Position numbers and translations under genes: made by a program. From Aphrophora alni (lineage: Eukaryota; Arthropoda; Insecta; Hemiptera; Aphrophoridae): a stretch of 64,000 nt of DNA. The notes beneath the pieces were generated by a model, which was not told the origin of the DNA, did no database searches, and worked only from the letters and a program-made list of their open reading frames with translations. Where the stretch lies: contig OY740773.1 of the NCBI GenBank assembly GCA_963513935.1, positions 105,012,639-105,076,638 on the forward strand, read 5' to 3'. Every line of letters starts with the position of its first letter. The first letter of the stretch is position 1. Of the stretch, positions 12,390 through 23,585 are shown piece by piece.

Positions 12390-12890
12390 AATATGCCTGT
12401 TATAAATACAATAACATGTTTCACAACAAAAATAATTTGAAACAGCTGTTTGTTATGAATTCTTAAATACCTTTTATTAAATTCGTTTGAGAATAATTTA
12501 TAACAGCTGTTTTGTATTATTTTTAGGTTAACTTATATAGTGCTTACGTTTTGTTGTGATTGATTGCTTACATTTGGCAAAATTAAAAAGATTTAGTTTT
12601 CAAATAAGTTTTATTTTGTTGTTTCATTTGAGAATTTATAACAGCTGTTTTATATTATTTTTAGGTGCTTATATAGTGCTTACTTATTTGTAGGGATTAA
12701 CGTTTTGTTGTAATTGATTGCTTAGATCTGGCAAAATTAAAGAAGTTAAATTCTCAAATACGTTTTATTGTTTCGATTGAGAATTTATAACAATTTTTAA
12801 AATTGTTTTAGGTTAACTTGTATACTTTATTTGTGTGGATTCGCGTTTTGGTGTGAAAGATTGTTTATGTTTCGCAAAACCAAACAGTTA
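12390..12890 (+). repeat. ~140-bp tandem repeat, about 3 units
   Basis: The block GAGAATTTATAACAGCTGTTTT recurs in diverged form with TAACA at 12501, 12639 and 12788 (spacings 138 and 149). Each is followed by TATTTTTAGGTNAACTTATA, then TTTTGTTGTRATTGATTGCTTA, then GGCAAAATTAAA. A partial first unit lies near 12450. Confidence 0.75.
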
Positions 12891-13254
12891 ATATGACCTA
12901 ATATTAATATATGACAAACGAATCTGAATTTTTATGTCGCAAAAGTTAACTACATAAATGTACATACTATATACCGCTGTTTTATTTGTAATTTATTTCT
13001 TACATCTCGTAAAGATTGGTGGTTTATATGGCTTATTGTTACTGTGACAATTGCTAAGGAGCTTAGATATTCTAAGTTGCATTGTATAAAACAAAATGGT
13101 CGACGAGAAAATGCCAATGACAGATATCGAGGGGCATTGAATCGTATAGTAAACCAACAGATTCAGTTTTTGATGCCAACATGAATCTCAGAACTCGACA
13201 TCGTTTAAAAAATTTACATTAAATGTTGAGCTTGACTTATGAGAAAAATTATAT
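12891..13254. other. AT-rich DNA, no gene seen
   Basis: Its right part (from about 13195) shares TTTACATTAAATGTTGAGCTTG-type sequence in inverted form with the flank at 56050-56090, so it belongs to the hammerhead-bearing repeat. Confidence 0.4.
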
Positions 13255-13309
13255 AGTATAACAAACACACAGAACACAATTCTACAAAAAATACGCCTAA
13301 GTATAAGAC

Positions 13310-13342
13310 GCGTTTCAACGACAAGGCCGTCCTCTTCAGTGA
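13310..13342 (-). ncRNA. Hammerhead-like motif without stem I
   Basis: Read on the minus strand: CTGAAGA, extra G, GACGGC-CTT-GTCGTT, GAAAC, GCGTC. The core and cleavage triplet match the plus-strand copy, but the sequence 5' of the core does not pair with TTATAC after GTC, so stem I is missing. Confidence 0.45.
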
Positions 13343-13375
13343 GAGAGGAGTTATAGTTTGATTGGTGTAACTCGT

Positions 13376-13420
13376 GTATCACTGAAGAGGACGACCTTGT
13401 CGTTGAAACGCGTCTGATAC
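13376..13420 (+). ncRNA. Hammerhead-ribozyme-like motif (type I order)
   Basis: Stem I GTATCA (13376-13381) pairs perfectly with TGATAC (13415-13420). Core CTGAAGA is at 13382-13388. Stem II GACGAC pairs with GTCGTT (one G-T pair) around a CTT loop, ending at 13404. GAAAC is at 13405-13409, the minimal stem III ACGCGT at 13408-13413, and cleavage triplet GTC at 13412-13414. Known family: minimal type I hammerheads with 2-bp stem III occur in Penelope-like elements and small insect retroelements. Departure: one unpaired G sits between CTGAAGA and stem II, so activity is uncertain. The same extra base is present in the related copies. Confidence 0.65.
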
Positions 13421-13468
13421 TTAGGCGTATTTTTTGTGAGAATTGTGTTCTGTGTGTTTGTTATACTA

Positions 13469-14927
13469 TTTAAAATTTTACTTTTTTTAAATTATAACGT
13501 GTTTTAAGTACTATCATTCAAAACTGTTAAAATTCCTAACTGAATACGACTACTTTCATAATATTAATGTAACAATTAACCAAATTTTTAACATATGATT
13601 AGTAATTACAAGGTTAACATATGATCAGATCTAACCATCTGTCAACACTAAAACATGTGTTTTGGATTGTAATATTTATAGGGCTAACTTTAACATCTTC
13701 TTCAGGGGATCAAATTGTGAGAGGTTAATATTTCACATAGTTTACTGTATTTTTTAAAACAGAAATTGGTAAATACAACTAACTCTTTCTGTACACTCTT
13801 CAAGGCATTATAAATATGTTAAATTTCTTCAAAATCCAATTGCCAAATTTTATTTGAGCCTTTCAGGCCAACTATCAGTCACTGCATTCTCTTAAGAATC
13901 TTAAAAAGCCTAAAAGAGACAAGGAAAATAACAATTTACAAATCAGGGTAGAACAATCCCGTTGTAGTGAAGATATTGGAAAATCTTCAGTATAAATGAC
14001 GACTATCTCAATTAAAGTTAAAGGTGAAAAAGAAAACCAAAAACGGCGGATAAAAAGTACGTAATTATTCAAAATTGGCTGTACCGATATCGATCAAATT
14101 TCAGTATGTGTAGATTAAAGTGCCACATTCCACACCCGTGTTCAAAATCGATTTTTTAAAATATTTTCTTCCGACGTTTTTACGCTTTTGTAAACGGTTA
14201 TATATGAACGCTTTATAAAAAAAAATATAACAATTTACTACACACTAAAATGGAAGTAAATGTATTAGATAATCCAAGAAGCGAAAATTCTCCCCATAGA
14301 ATCAGTAATAATAGAAATCTACTTCTATGAAGGTAGACCTACTACAGTGGCTGCACTAACAGAGAATTGTTACATTGTTCGACTATCTGGTTGCTATGAC
14401 AACAGCAAAGGGATGCAGTATTGAGATCAAATAAGCATGACCTGTCAAAGTAACTTTGGAAATGTTGTAAGTTAGGATCTGTTCCTTTCTGTCCTTCGTG
14501 TTATCCTGGATATCCACTTCCAGGATATATCAAGTTGGACGACACAATGAAAATGTTGATTAATAATTCTAAATAGTTTATTAAATTTTACTGTTTAATT
14601 ATTTTAGTCAATTGGATTTTAAGCGATGATTTTTAAGAAAAAGTATATACATTTTCGTATATGTCTCCCAGTATTGTAATATTTAGCCGTAAAAATGTTG
14701 TAGTAATTTTGTAACACACCCACTTTTACAAAAACTGTGCAAGACATCGCTCAAAATATCTATTCAAAACTAAATTTATAAAAACTGATTAAAAATTATT
14801 CGTTAACAGATATGTAAGTTTAGTTATTATTAATCAAAAATAAAATATGAACAATGGACGCTTTGGAAAAATATTTAATTATAAACAGGCCCTAATATTT
14901 TTTTTTCTTTTTCTTTTTTTTTTTAAC
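13469..14927. other. AT-rich DNA, no gene seen
   Basis: No supported gene. If the motif at 14928 is a real primer-binding site, the end of a 5' LTR would lie just left of it, but no matching LTR copy was recognised. Confidence 0.4.
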
Positions 14928-14949
14928 TGGCGCCCAACTTGGGGCGCCA
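14928..14949 (+). other. tRNA-Lys primer-binding-site-like motif
   Basis: TGGCGCCCAACTTGGGGC (14928-14945) differs at one position from the 18-nt site complementary to the 3' end of tRNA-Lys1,2 that many LTR retroelements use. It is preceded by TTTTAAC. It also forms an 8-bp hairpin, TGGCGCCC with GGGCGCCA, around AACTTG. It is strikingly GC-rich for its surroundings. No gag-pol frame follows, so it would be a relic. Confidence 0.4.
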
Positions 14950-15190
14950 AAAATAATTTTTATAAATGGATTATCAATACTGGTGAAACAAAGAAATTTT
15001 TGAACAATACTAATTGTATTTATTAATGACATCAATATATTACAATTATTAAAACAATTACATTTTCTTTCCTGTTAGGCCTTTCTTTTCATTTTGAGAA
15101 TATTAAAAAAAAAATATTATCACAATATAAATGTTTCTTTTTTATGAATGGTTATAAACACTTTGTTTGTCAAACAATCCTTATTTTTTG
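14950..15190. other. AT-rich DNA after the PBS-like motif
   Basis: No gag-like frame was found. Nothing else is supported. Confidence 0.35.
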
Positions 15191-15231
15191 TGCGACATGT
15201 TTCGCCGTTACACAGACGGCATTATCAAGCT
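15191..15231 (-). ncRNA. Degenerate hammerhead-like motif
   Basis: On the minus strand: TTGATAA, extra T, stem II GCCGT/ACGGC (5 perfect pairs, 7-nt loop), GAAAC, ATGTC with ACATGT as minimal stem III. The overall plan is the same as the 13376 copy, but two core bases differ (C3 to T, G8 to A) and stem I is poor. Probably catalytically dead. Confidence 0.35.
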
Positions 15232-16405
15232 ACACTTTACAAACACAAGACACTAAATATTAACAACATTTATCAACACTAAAAAAGAAGAAGTTATTCT
15301 TGTACATTTGTATATGTTATATGAATTAAAACTGTCTTTAAGTAGCCATATGTTTCTTTTTATTTCTGGTTGAAGTCAATTCTTCATATTACAAAAAGAA
15401 TATAAGAATCTTATATCGAATTTCTTACAAAATAATACAATTAACATACCTAAACTAAATTTATGATTAATTTGTGAATGTGCTGATTATGATATGAATA
15501 CAACTTGGTTGCTTTTTTGAATTTCTAAATAATTAATTAATGGGTTAAGTTTTATTAGAAGCTCATTATCGTCTATCTTGTTTGGAAATTTTTATATAAG
15601 TTATCCATGATTAAGTTATATTGAGTTTAAAGTAGATTGATTTATTTTTGGTAGCTCATCAAATGATATATTATCTCTATTTGCAGATAGGGTTTATCAC
15701 TTTTTATTTAGTTGAATTTAAAATCTTCCATTTATTCTCAGATATTAAAGATCCAAATTCTTAAAAACAGTCCTCTAAAATTTTATTTTCTCTTTAATTA
15801 TCTTTGTTCATGGGTTTTATTGTTTCAACTTCCTAATCAGCTTTCTCCTTACTCCTTCCATTTACAATTTTTTGCTTTTGTTATTAACTTTATCATTTTA
15901 CTTTTATCACGTGTCCGCATTACATTAAAATTATTGTGATGATTATGTGATACATGATTATTTACAAATACGTGAGATGTGGTTTTATCATTTTGTTTAT
16001 ATTATTTTATAACTGGATCATGTCTGTATGTAACCATTTTGATTATTTATAACAATGATAGATAGTCAAGGATGCAAAATTTCTTTTCAGGTTTGTTTGG
16101 TTGGTATTTCGATTTAAATCCGACAGATAAATTTTATTTCATTTCCTACTAGAGATTTTAAATTTTATTCCTTAATTTGACAAGACTCTTTGCAATCTTC
16201 ATTGATAAAAAACAAGTCTCTTTGTACGACCCAACTGTTTCCCCTCCTTTGAATCAATAGTAAATTAAAATTATGAAATTTGTAATGGGAAAAAATATGT
16301 AAGAAAAAAAATTGAATACTTTTCTAAATACATTTTTACTGCATTTGATTATTTTATGTAAATTGACCTTGGAATTTGAAAAAACAATAATTTAAATACT
16401 GGCTA
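15232..16405. other. AT-rich DNA, no gene seen
   Basis: A 75-codon frame at 15712-15939 is rich in Leu, Phe and Ser, as expected from T-rich DNA, with no domain. No gene is called. Confidence 0.4.
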
Positions 16406-16409
16406 AGTT

Positions 16410-16878
16410 GCATGATAGTGCCGATCAAGTTGTATTTATTCGCAGATTTCAATTCTGCATGCAGTGGTACCAACCCTCACTTCTCTACGATGACAAATAG
16501 CGAAGTTATTGTTACAAATGAATTTCCGTGAATTTCCCAAAAAATGATATTCGTACAGTTACGAGGGTTGAGTCGCCGATTCGAGCGTAGCGAATGAAGG
16601 CTTTTTCACCGATTCGAAGCCCACCACTACCGATATACCAACACAAGCAAAGCGAAGGTGAATTTATAATACGTACATGTCTGTGAGGCGTGTTAGGCCC
16701 TAACCAACTTTAAAAAAGTAGTGATATACACAAAAACCTGTCTAACAGCTGTTTTAAACAAGCTTACCCTACTGAATAAGACCTCTTGATCTACCAATAC
16801 AATATATAACGTTTTAGAGGTTACATTTAGAGGCTGTATTACAAAGTAAGATGGGAGTGGGTAATTACGATAATGGCG
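16410..16878 (+). repeat. R1 module
   Basis: Canonical blocks: GCATGCAGTGGTACCAACCC, GATGACAAATAGCGAAGTTA, CGAGCGTAGCGAATG, GTGATATACACA, CTTGATCTACCAATACAA, and terminus GAGTGGGTAATTACGATAATGG. No TTAGG array is attached to this copy. Confidence 0.7.
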
Positions 16879-17094
16879 TACTTTAGAAGTTACGTTTCTT
16901 TCATATAATCATAATCTGGGATAACTTTTGTCACTTTTATATATTTAAATTTGTTGAGACATTTCAAAACAGGGTGACAACCCGTTAGTTTTAGAGAAAC
17001 TATTTGGTCTGTAGCGCACTTTACTTTCTGACTTTTCTAAGAGAGAAAGAAAATCATAGGATGGGAACTCTGAAATAAAGATATTAATCATGAA

Positions 17095-17097
<3 letters not shown>

Positions 17098-17188
<91 letters not shown>
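17098..17188. repeat. (CT)n microsatellite, ~90 bp
   Basis: Uninterrupted CT dinucleotides. The minus-strand 89-codon frame across it is an Arg-Glu microsatellite translation, not a gene. Confidence 0.98.
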
Positions 17189-17189
<1 letters not shown>

Positions 17190-17632
17190 CTTTGTTATCA
17201 CAACGCTTTTTCACTCCTATGTAACATCTACTAGGTCAATTCTTGTGTCCACTTCAGCCCACATATTTTTACAAAATTTATGAGGGTATTTAGTTCCAAC
17301 GGTAGTCTATTGTTGTACGAAGCGCTACGATTACTGGTTCATAAATAGAGCTATTCAAGGATTAAGGATGTTTCTAAGGATTTATTTCGTAGGTGAAAAA
17401 AATGGGGAATTCTAAAACAAAACTGAATGCATTTTTCGACAGTAAAATTGAAACCAAATGCGTTGTCTTTATTTTTCGGACACAATTAGATTTATCTGGA
17501 CGAATTTTACTCCTTAGGACTAAATAGTATAACTTTTATATACATTATATACTTAATTTTAAAAATACTAAAAGTTGTAAAACCTAGAAATTTATTTAAA
17601 TCAACTTAATTTACTTGAGTAGTGTTGGAATA
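17189..17632. other. AT-rich DNA, no gene seen
   Basis: No supported feature was found. Confidence 0.4.
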
Positions 17633-17900
17633 TACAGCGTGTTAAATTAGTCCCGGGACTGCTTAAATTTTTTAAACCATTACAGATAGAGCTACAAAGC
17701 TTTGTACATTGTTTGGACACCTAAACCTATTTTAGTACGTTTTCAGCGGACCGCTACCTTTCCAGGGGGACGACAGGGAGTAAGTAGGACATCTTAAATG
17801 AGAGCATAGGTCGAGTTCTACATCTAATTAAGGGGTTTTATGTGTAGAACACAATTCCGCAAACCCGGCCTCAAAAGGTTCACCCTGGCTAAAATAGCCT
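17633..17900 (+). mobile_element. R5: mariner-type end with conserved body
   Basis: Starts TATACAGCGTGTTAAATTAG followed by TCCCGGGAC. The body contains AACCATTACAGATAGAGCTA, AGGGGGACG, GGTCGAGTTCTACATC and TCAAAAGGTTCACCC. The second copy at 35668-35945 starts ACAGGGGTGGTTAAAAGTCC and carries the same blocks in order. The CAGNGTG start after TA is typical of mariner/Tc1 relatives. No transposase frame was seen. Confidence 0.55.
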
Positions 17901-17959
17901 GGGATTAAATTAATAAATAAAAAGGGTTCAAAATCGACTCATAAATAACAAATATATGA

Positions 17960-19645
17960 TACTTGTTTTACGGGTAAAAACCACCCTTGGGGTGGAACAT
18001 TTTCAATCCCCTTTCTTAATGCGGGTTTACAAACCTACTCCAAACCATGTTAAAAAAACATTGCTCTAGGCTTCTTGGATCCAGAGATATGTTTTAGGGG
18101 TAAAAAACACCCTTGGAGTGGAACATTTTCAAAACCATTTCTTACTATGCGTCTACAGACCTACAATAAACCATGTTAAAAAATTAATAGCTCTAAACTT
18201 CTTATATCCAGAGATATGCTTTAGGGGTAAAAACCTCCTTGGAGTGGAACATTTTCAAAACTCTTTCTTAGTACGTGTCTACAGACCTACCCAAACCATG
18301 TTCAAAAATTTATAGCTCTAAACTTCTTGGATCCAGAGATATGCTTTTGGGGTAAAAACACCCTTGAAATGGAACATTTATAAACTCTTTCTTAGTACGC
18401 ATCTAGACACCTACCCCAAACCATGTTAAAAAAATATATAGCTCTAGACTTCTTGTATCCAGAGATATACTTTAGGGGTAAAAACCCCCTTGGAGTGGAA
18501 CATTTTCAAAACCCTTTCTTAGTACTCGTCTACAGCCCAACCCCAAACCATGTTAAAAAATGCATAGCTCTAGACTTCTTGTATCCAGAGATATACTTTA
18601 GGGGTAAAAACCTCCTTGGAGTGGAACATTTTCAAAACCCTTTCTTAGTACGCGTCTACAGACTTACCCCAAACCATGTAAAAAATCCATAGCTCTAGGC
18701 GTCTTGGATCCAGAGATATGCTTTAGGGGTAAAAAACACTCTTGGAGCGAAACATCTTCAAAGCCCTTTCTTAGTACGCGTCTACAGACCTACCCCAAAC
18801 CAAGTTAAAAAATTCATAGCTCTAGGCGTTTTGGATCCAGAGATATGCTTTAGGGGTAAAAAACACTCTTGGAGCGAAACATCTTCAAAGCCCTTTCTTA
18901 GTACGCGTCTACAGACCTACCCCAAACCATGTAAAAAATCCATAGCTCTAGGCGTCTTGGATACTGAGATATGCTTTAGGGGTAAAAAACATCCTTGGAG
19001 TGGAACATTTTCAAAACCATTTCTTACTACGGGTTTACAGACCTACTCCAAACCATGTTAAAAAAATCAGCTCTAGGCTTCTTGGATACTGAGATATGCT
19101 TTAGGGGTAAAAAACACCCTTGGAGTGGAACATTTTCAAAACCCTTTCTTAGTACGCGTCTACAGACCTACCACAAATCATGTTAAAAAATCCATCGCTC
19201 TAGACTTCTTGGATCCAGAGATATGCTTTAGGGGTAAAAACCCCCTTGGAGTGGAACATTTTCAAAACCGTTTCTTAGTACCCTGTCTATAGACCTACCC
19301 CAAACCTAGTTAAAAAAATTCATAGCTCTAGACTTCTTGTATCTAGAGATATGCTTTAGGGGTAAAAACACCCTTGGAATGGAAAATTTTCAAAGCCCTT
19401 TCTTATTACGTGTCTACAGACCTACCCCAAATTATGTTAAAAAATTCATAGCTCTAGGCTTCTTGGGTCCAGAAATATACTTTAGGGGATAAAACACCCT
19501 TAGAGTGGAACATTTTCAAAACCCTTTCTTAGTACGGGTTTATAAACCTACCATAAATCATGTTATAAAATTCATAGCTCTAGGCTTCTTGGATCCAGGG
19601 ATTTCGTGATCAGTCAATGGGTTTTAACTTTTATGTATATATAGA
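17960..19645 (-). mobile_element. 126-bp tandem array in a Helitron-like element, copy 1
   Basis: TTAGGGGTAAAAA recurs at 18094, 18221, 18346, 18472, 18598, 18723, 18850, 18976, 19101, 19228, 19356 and 19482, so about 13 units of 125-128 bp. Each unit carries CTCTAGGCTTCTTGGATCCA, CTTGGAGTGGAACATTTTCA and GTCTACAGACCTACCCCAAA. Both flanks are shared, inverted, with the array at 32319: ATAAATAACAAATATATGAT on one side and TTTCGTGATCAGTCAATGGG on the other. On the minus strand the element starts TCTATATATA after an A at 19646. Several frames stay partly open because the period is a multiple of 3; these are repeat translations, not genes. Confidence 0.8.
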
Positions 19646-19649
19646 TAAC

Positions 19650-20455
19650 ACGTGGAGATATGAACAAAAAACCGATAATGGCCTCTATTTTGATAGTTTC
19701 AAGTTCATTAGTGTTCTATATGAACACACTATAGTTCCCCTATCTTCATTTTTTTTACTGCTATAATGTTTACGTAAGACTACAATGCTGAACGGAAAGC
19801 GGGTCAAAAATCAATTGGAGAAACAGAGGTAAGAATTAATTTTAGACCTTGACTAAGTATACTGGCTAAGTAAAAATGAAATTCGAGTGTTATCTGTTAG
19901 AACACAAGAGAATATATATGTCACGCTTAAATTAGACTCTTATGAAGTCAATTTTTTTTTCTTTTAGAGCAGGTGCCACACAATTACTTAGTCAAACTGC
20001 TTGAGAGGTTTTAATGAGAACCAGAGAGAACATACAATGTTGAATAGGTCTTTGCAATTAGACCGGAGGGGGAGGGACTCAATCAAAGGTACGGAAATGT
20101 CGTCGTAAGAGGATAGTGTAGACGAAGGGTAGGAAATTAAAGGGAGGGTGGAAATAGCCCTGACTTCAATTTGGGAAAACCTGTATCGCATTACACTCTC
20201 ATTTAGTTCTTGTAATTTGAAGAAATAACCAATTAAATGAATTTATATCTATATCCTTTTAATAGATAGGCTACAAGTTTAACAAAGTTTTGTTCATAGT
20301 TTTACGTAACTTTTTTTTCTTCTTCTTTTTACGTTCCGCAGGGTTAAAAATAGGTTTCGCGTTTTCTTTCAGGGAAGGTATTTTTTGGAAAGATGTCTGT
20401 TAGCGTTTATCTGTACAAATCGTATGTATCAAAATTTAGGAGAACTCCCCATTAA
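19650..20455. other. AT-rich DNA, no gene seen
   Basis: A short G-rich patch lies near 20060-20150. No gene is supported. Confidence 0.4.
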
Positions 20456-20770
20456 AAATAAAAACATAAATTACTATTTTCTCAAAAACGTCTCTAACGA
20501 TTTTGATCAAATTTTGCTAAAGTTTAGTCTCTAAGGACCCAAACAAATCGTATTGGTCGCTATCTCTCCAAACATTCCGGCTCTGTAGTTATCGTTAAAA
20601 ACACAAAAAATCGGCCATAGAACTTTAACCAAAAACGTATTTTCTTACAAACACCTAAACCGATTTCGTTGAAATTTTAGTGAAATATGCGGATTAACAA
20701 TTTCAAACCGCGTTACAATCTCGCAAGTCAGGAAATTTAACGGTACAGGAATAATTGGAAGAAAATAAAA
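20456..20770 (-). repeat. R3 copy
   Basis: Contains ACGATTTTGATCAAATTTTG and AGTTTAGTCTCTAAGGACCC, the inverse of the R3 blocks near 32070. A second, weaker minus copy lies at 21400-21780 (TGATAACTC, GTTCAAGTGTAATCTCCAAC). Confidence 0.45.
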
Positions 20771-22305
20771 TGACCCTTAACAGCTGTTTTTATGAGCTGT
20801 GAACATTTTTATTGCATAAATGGAAATTCAGGTAATATTTAAATATGGCGGCCATGTTCACTGTTTTAGTAACAATTACCAAACTAACGTTTTTTATAAT
20901 ATTTTTTTGTTTAATTTTGGGGAAGTGAGTAAGTTTGTGCAATGATTTTACACCGTTTATTGTTTAGATGAATATGATCACCGTGGAAAAAAGAAAAAAG
21001 AATTTTCATTTTACGGTATTTTCACAAAGGTGATGAAGCTACTATTTCCTATATTGCTACACGGTACCACGTGACTGGCTGTTGTATAATAACACAATAT
21101 TATCTTGAAGCAATCCATTACGGCATGTTCTTAACAAAGGATTACCTTGATAAAACAATCACAATTACAGCTTCCTGGGAAATATAACATTATGTAACGA
21201 AACCACGGTTTGATGTAGTGCAGTTTGTAAATGGAAATTTGGAAATTATGGAAATGTACGAGCGTTGTATACATTGTGTAAAGAAGTTATATGTGTAAGT
21301 CGAAAAATCAATTTCGAATGTATCAGTTTTAAGCTCCCTTGGAATAAAAAGTTTTTGGAATATTTGTCTGGCGATTTATGTGCAGTGTAGTTGAAACGCG
21401 TGGACCGATTTTAATGAAATTTTGTATATAGGCAGTTTTCACTGTATCTCAGGAAATTTTTTTAATTTTTTTGATAACTCAAAATTTAAAGCTGACTGAA
21501 ATAAGAAAAAACTAAATTTTGATTTTCTAAAAATCTGTTATAACGATTTTTATCAATTTTTGTTCAAGTGTAATCTCCAACGACCCAAATAAAGCGCACT
21601 GATCGACTTTTCTTCAAATATTCCGTTTGTTGTGTTATCGGCAAAAAATTTAATATCAGTCATGTGGACGTTATTAAACACTTAATTTCACCAAATCCAA
21701 TTCACCGATTTCATTCAAATGTGACGAATAGTGACTCAAAAATGCACAATTTTAAATAAAAAAATACAGTGTTTGGAACTTTTAATTTCCTTTTTCTCCT
21801 TTCTCTACCGCTAACCAGATACATCCAATATAAAACTCTTATGTGGAGCTTCCTGAATCTGATTGAATTTCTCGTCTCATAAAAGGATCTCGAAGGACCT
21901 TTACTTATCTAAACAAGCTTTCTATCGATATATAGTGACCAAGGGAAAATAGCCACGAGGGTAACATTGTACCACAAACAAAAACATTAGGTTAAAATAT
22001 TTGATATTGTTCCTTTAAAACAGAATATAGAATACACCTGACATTGTCTCGAATCCTTCAACTGCGCGATTATGCAATGTACACTCAACTAGATGAAATT
22101 CCGTCAATTATTCATGTAGTCAGGACACTGATAACACGGAGTACCCGTCTCTTCAAATATCCTTAAAACAATATCCCATCCTTTCAGATCCATCAATATT
22201 TATTTATGCGACCTCTTTACACGATACGTTTACGAAATAGGCTACTTTCGTTTTAGATAATTTAAAGTCTCGTTTCAGAATAATTCCACGTTGAGACAAG
22301 TTGAT
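20771..22305. other. AT-rich DNA with an R3 fragment, no gene seen
   Basis: Apart from the R3 fragment near 21400-21780, nothing is supported. Confidence 0.4.
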
Positions 22306-22312
22306 GGAAGCC

Positions 22313-23105
22313 ATCATGGTACTTACCCAGCCACATCATACAATAGAGGAATAACTCAGCTCTAGGTCTGGTAACTTTACAACTATTATATATTTTCGTG
22401 TAGGGTCATGTTAGGTTAGGTTAGGTTAGGTTAGGTTAGGTTAGGTTGGGTAAGGTTAGGTTAGGTTATGTTGGGTTAGGTTAGGTTGGGTTAGGTTAGG
22501 TTAGGTTAGGTTACGTTAGGTTACGTTGGGTAAGGTTAGGTTAGGTTAAAGTTAGGTTAGGTTAGGTTAAATTAAGTTAAGTTAGGTTAGGTTAGGTTAG
22601 GTTAGGTTAGGTTAGGTTAGGTTAGGTTAGGTTAAATTAAATTAAGTTAGGTTAGGTTAAAGTTAGGTTAGGTTAGGTTAAATTAAGTTAAGTTAGGTTA
22701 GGTTAGGTTAGGTTAGGTTAGGTTAGTTTAGGTTAGGTTAGGTTAGGTTAGGTTAGGTTGGGTTAGGTAAGGTTACGTTGGGTAAGGTTAGGTTAGGTTG
22801 GGTTAGGTTAGGTTGGGTTAGGTTAGGTTAGGTTAGGTTAGGTTAGGTTAGGTTACGTTGGGTAAGGTTAGGTTAGTATATGTTGGGTTAGGTTAGGTTG
22901 GGTTAGGTTAGGTTAGGTTAGGTTAGGTTAGGTTAGGTTAGGTTAGGTTAGGTTAGGTTACGTTGGGTAAGGTTAGGTTAGGTTAGGTTACGTTGGGTAA
23001 GGTTAGGTTAGGTTATGTTGGGTAAGGTTAGGTTGGGTTAGGTTATGTTATGCTAGGTTAGGCTGCTTTTTACATTGTACAGCGGAGCTGGGTAAGTACC
23101 ATGAT
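22313..23105 (+). mobile_element. TIR-bounded R1-type element filled with TTAGG
   Basis: ATCATGGTACTTACCCAGC at 22313-22331 is the exact reverse complement of GCTGGGTAAGTACCATGAT at 23087-23105. Matching may continue weakly inwards (ATCATACAAT on the left, ATTGTACAGC on the right). The right terminus is the standard R1 3' end, so R1 appears to be a terminal-inverted-repeat family. About 650 of the ~790 bp is a TTAGG array. There is no coding capacity, so mobility would need enzymes from elsewhere. The target duplication was not resolved. Confidence 0.7.
22411..23063 (+). repeat. (TTAGG)n array inside the TIR element
   Basis: About 650 bp of TTAGG in plus orientation, with variants GGGTAAGG, TTACG and TTAAATTAAG that recur in blocks (for example GGTTACGTTGGGTAAGG several times). 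The blocks imply internal amplification of longer stretches. Confidence 0.96.
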
Positions 23106-23414
23106 CGACCTGGCAACTTGTTTCCGATATTTAACAGCACTCTTATTTTAATTTTGAGCCGTGAGTTGAAGGTGTCGATTTTAATTGTACAATCTATGTG
23201 GAACGCATTGTCCAATTTTAAGATATATTTGGAAACATTATTTTGTCTATAGAGGAATTCGGGTGGTTTCTAAATGGAAGGGACAGGGTGGGTCTTGCTA
23301 AATATGTTCAGAAAGCAGGGGAATGTAAGTGGGGTTTAATAAAAGAATTTAATTATTAGAATAAAGGATTGAGAATGATCTAAAAATATCTATTGTTAAA
23401 TATGTAGTAAAATT

Positions 23415-23450
23415 TGTGTGTTTGTGTGTGTGCGTGCGTGCAGGTGTTAG
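23415..23450. repeat. (GT)n microsatellite
   Basis: GTGTGTTTGTGTGTGTGCGTGCGTGC, an imperfect dinucleotide repeat. Confidence 0.85.
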
Positions 23451-23477
23451 GTACACATATATAAAATAAATCAAATA

Positions 23478-23532
23478 CAGGGCGTCACGAAAACGTTGAC
23501 TAGCTATTCGTTTTCGGATTATATACATCATT

Positions 23533-23585
<53 letters not shown>

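Larger units (their letters stand above)
13255..13468. repeat. Long inverted repeat (arms ~87 bp) made of two hammerhead-bearing units
   Basis: Left arm 13255-13341 and right arm 13380-13468 are near-perfect reverse complements around a 38-nt spacer. Each arm contains a hammerhead-like core, a CTTAGGCGTATTTTTTGT block, and ACAGAACACAATTCT or its complement, ending in TATACT. A transcript across the locus would fold into a long hairpin. Confidence 0.9.

Noticed and set aside
16945..17214. 89-codon minus-strand frame
   Set aside because: Mostly an Arg-Glu translation of the (CT)n microsatellite; not a gene.
18118..19186. Repeated frames with LYPEICFRGKN-like peptides
   Set aside because: The peptide repeat follows the 126-bp DNA period (42 codons). 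Units are broken by stops and frameshifts, and the inverted array gives the same pattern. It is a DNA repeat, not a repeat protein.
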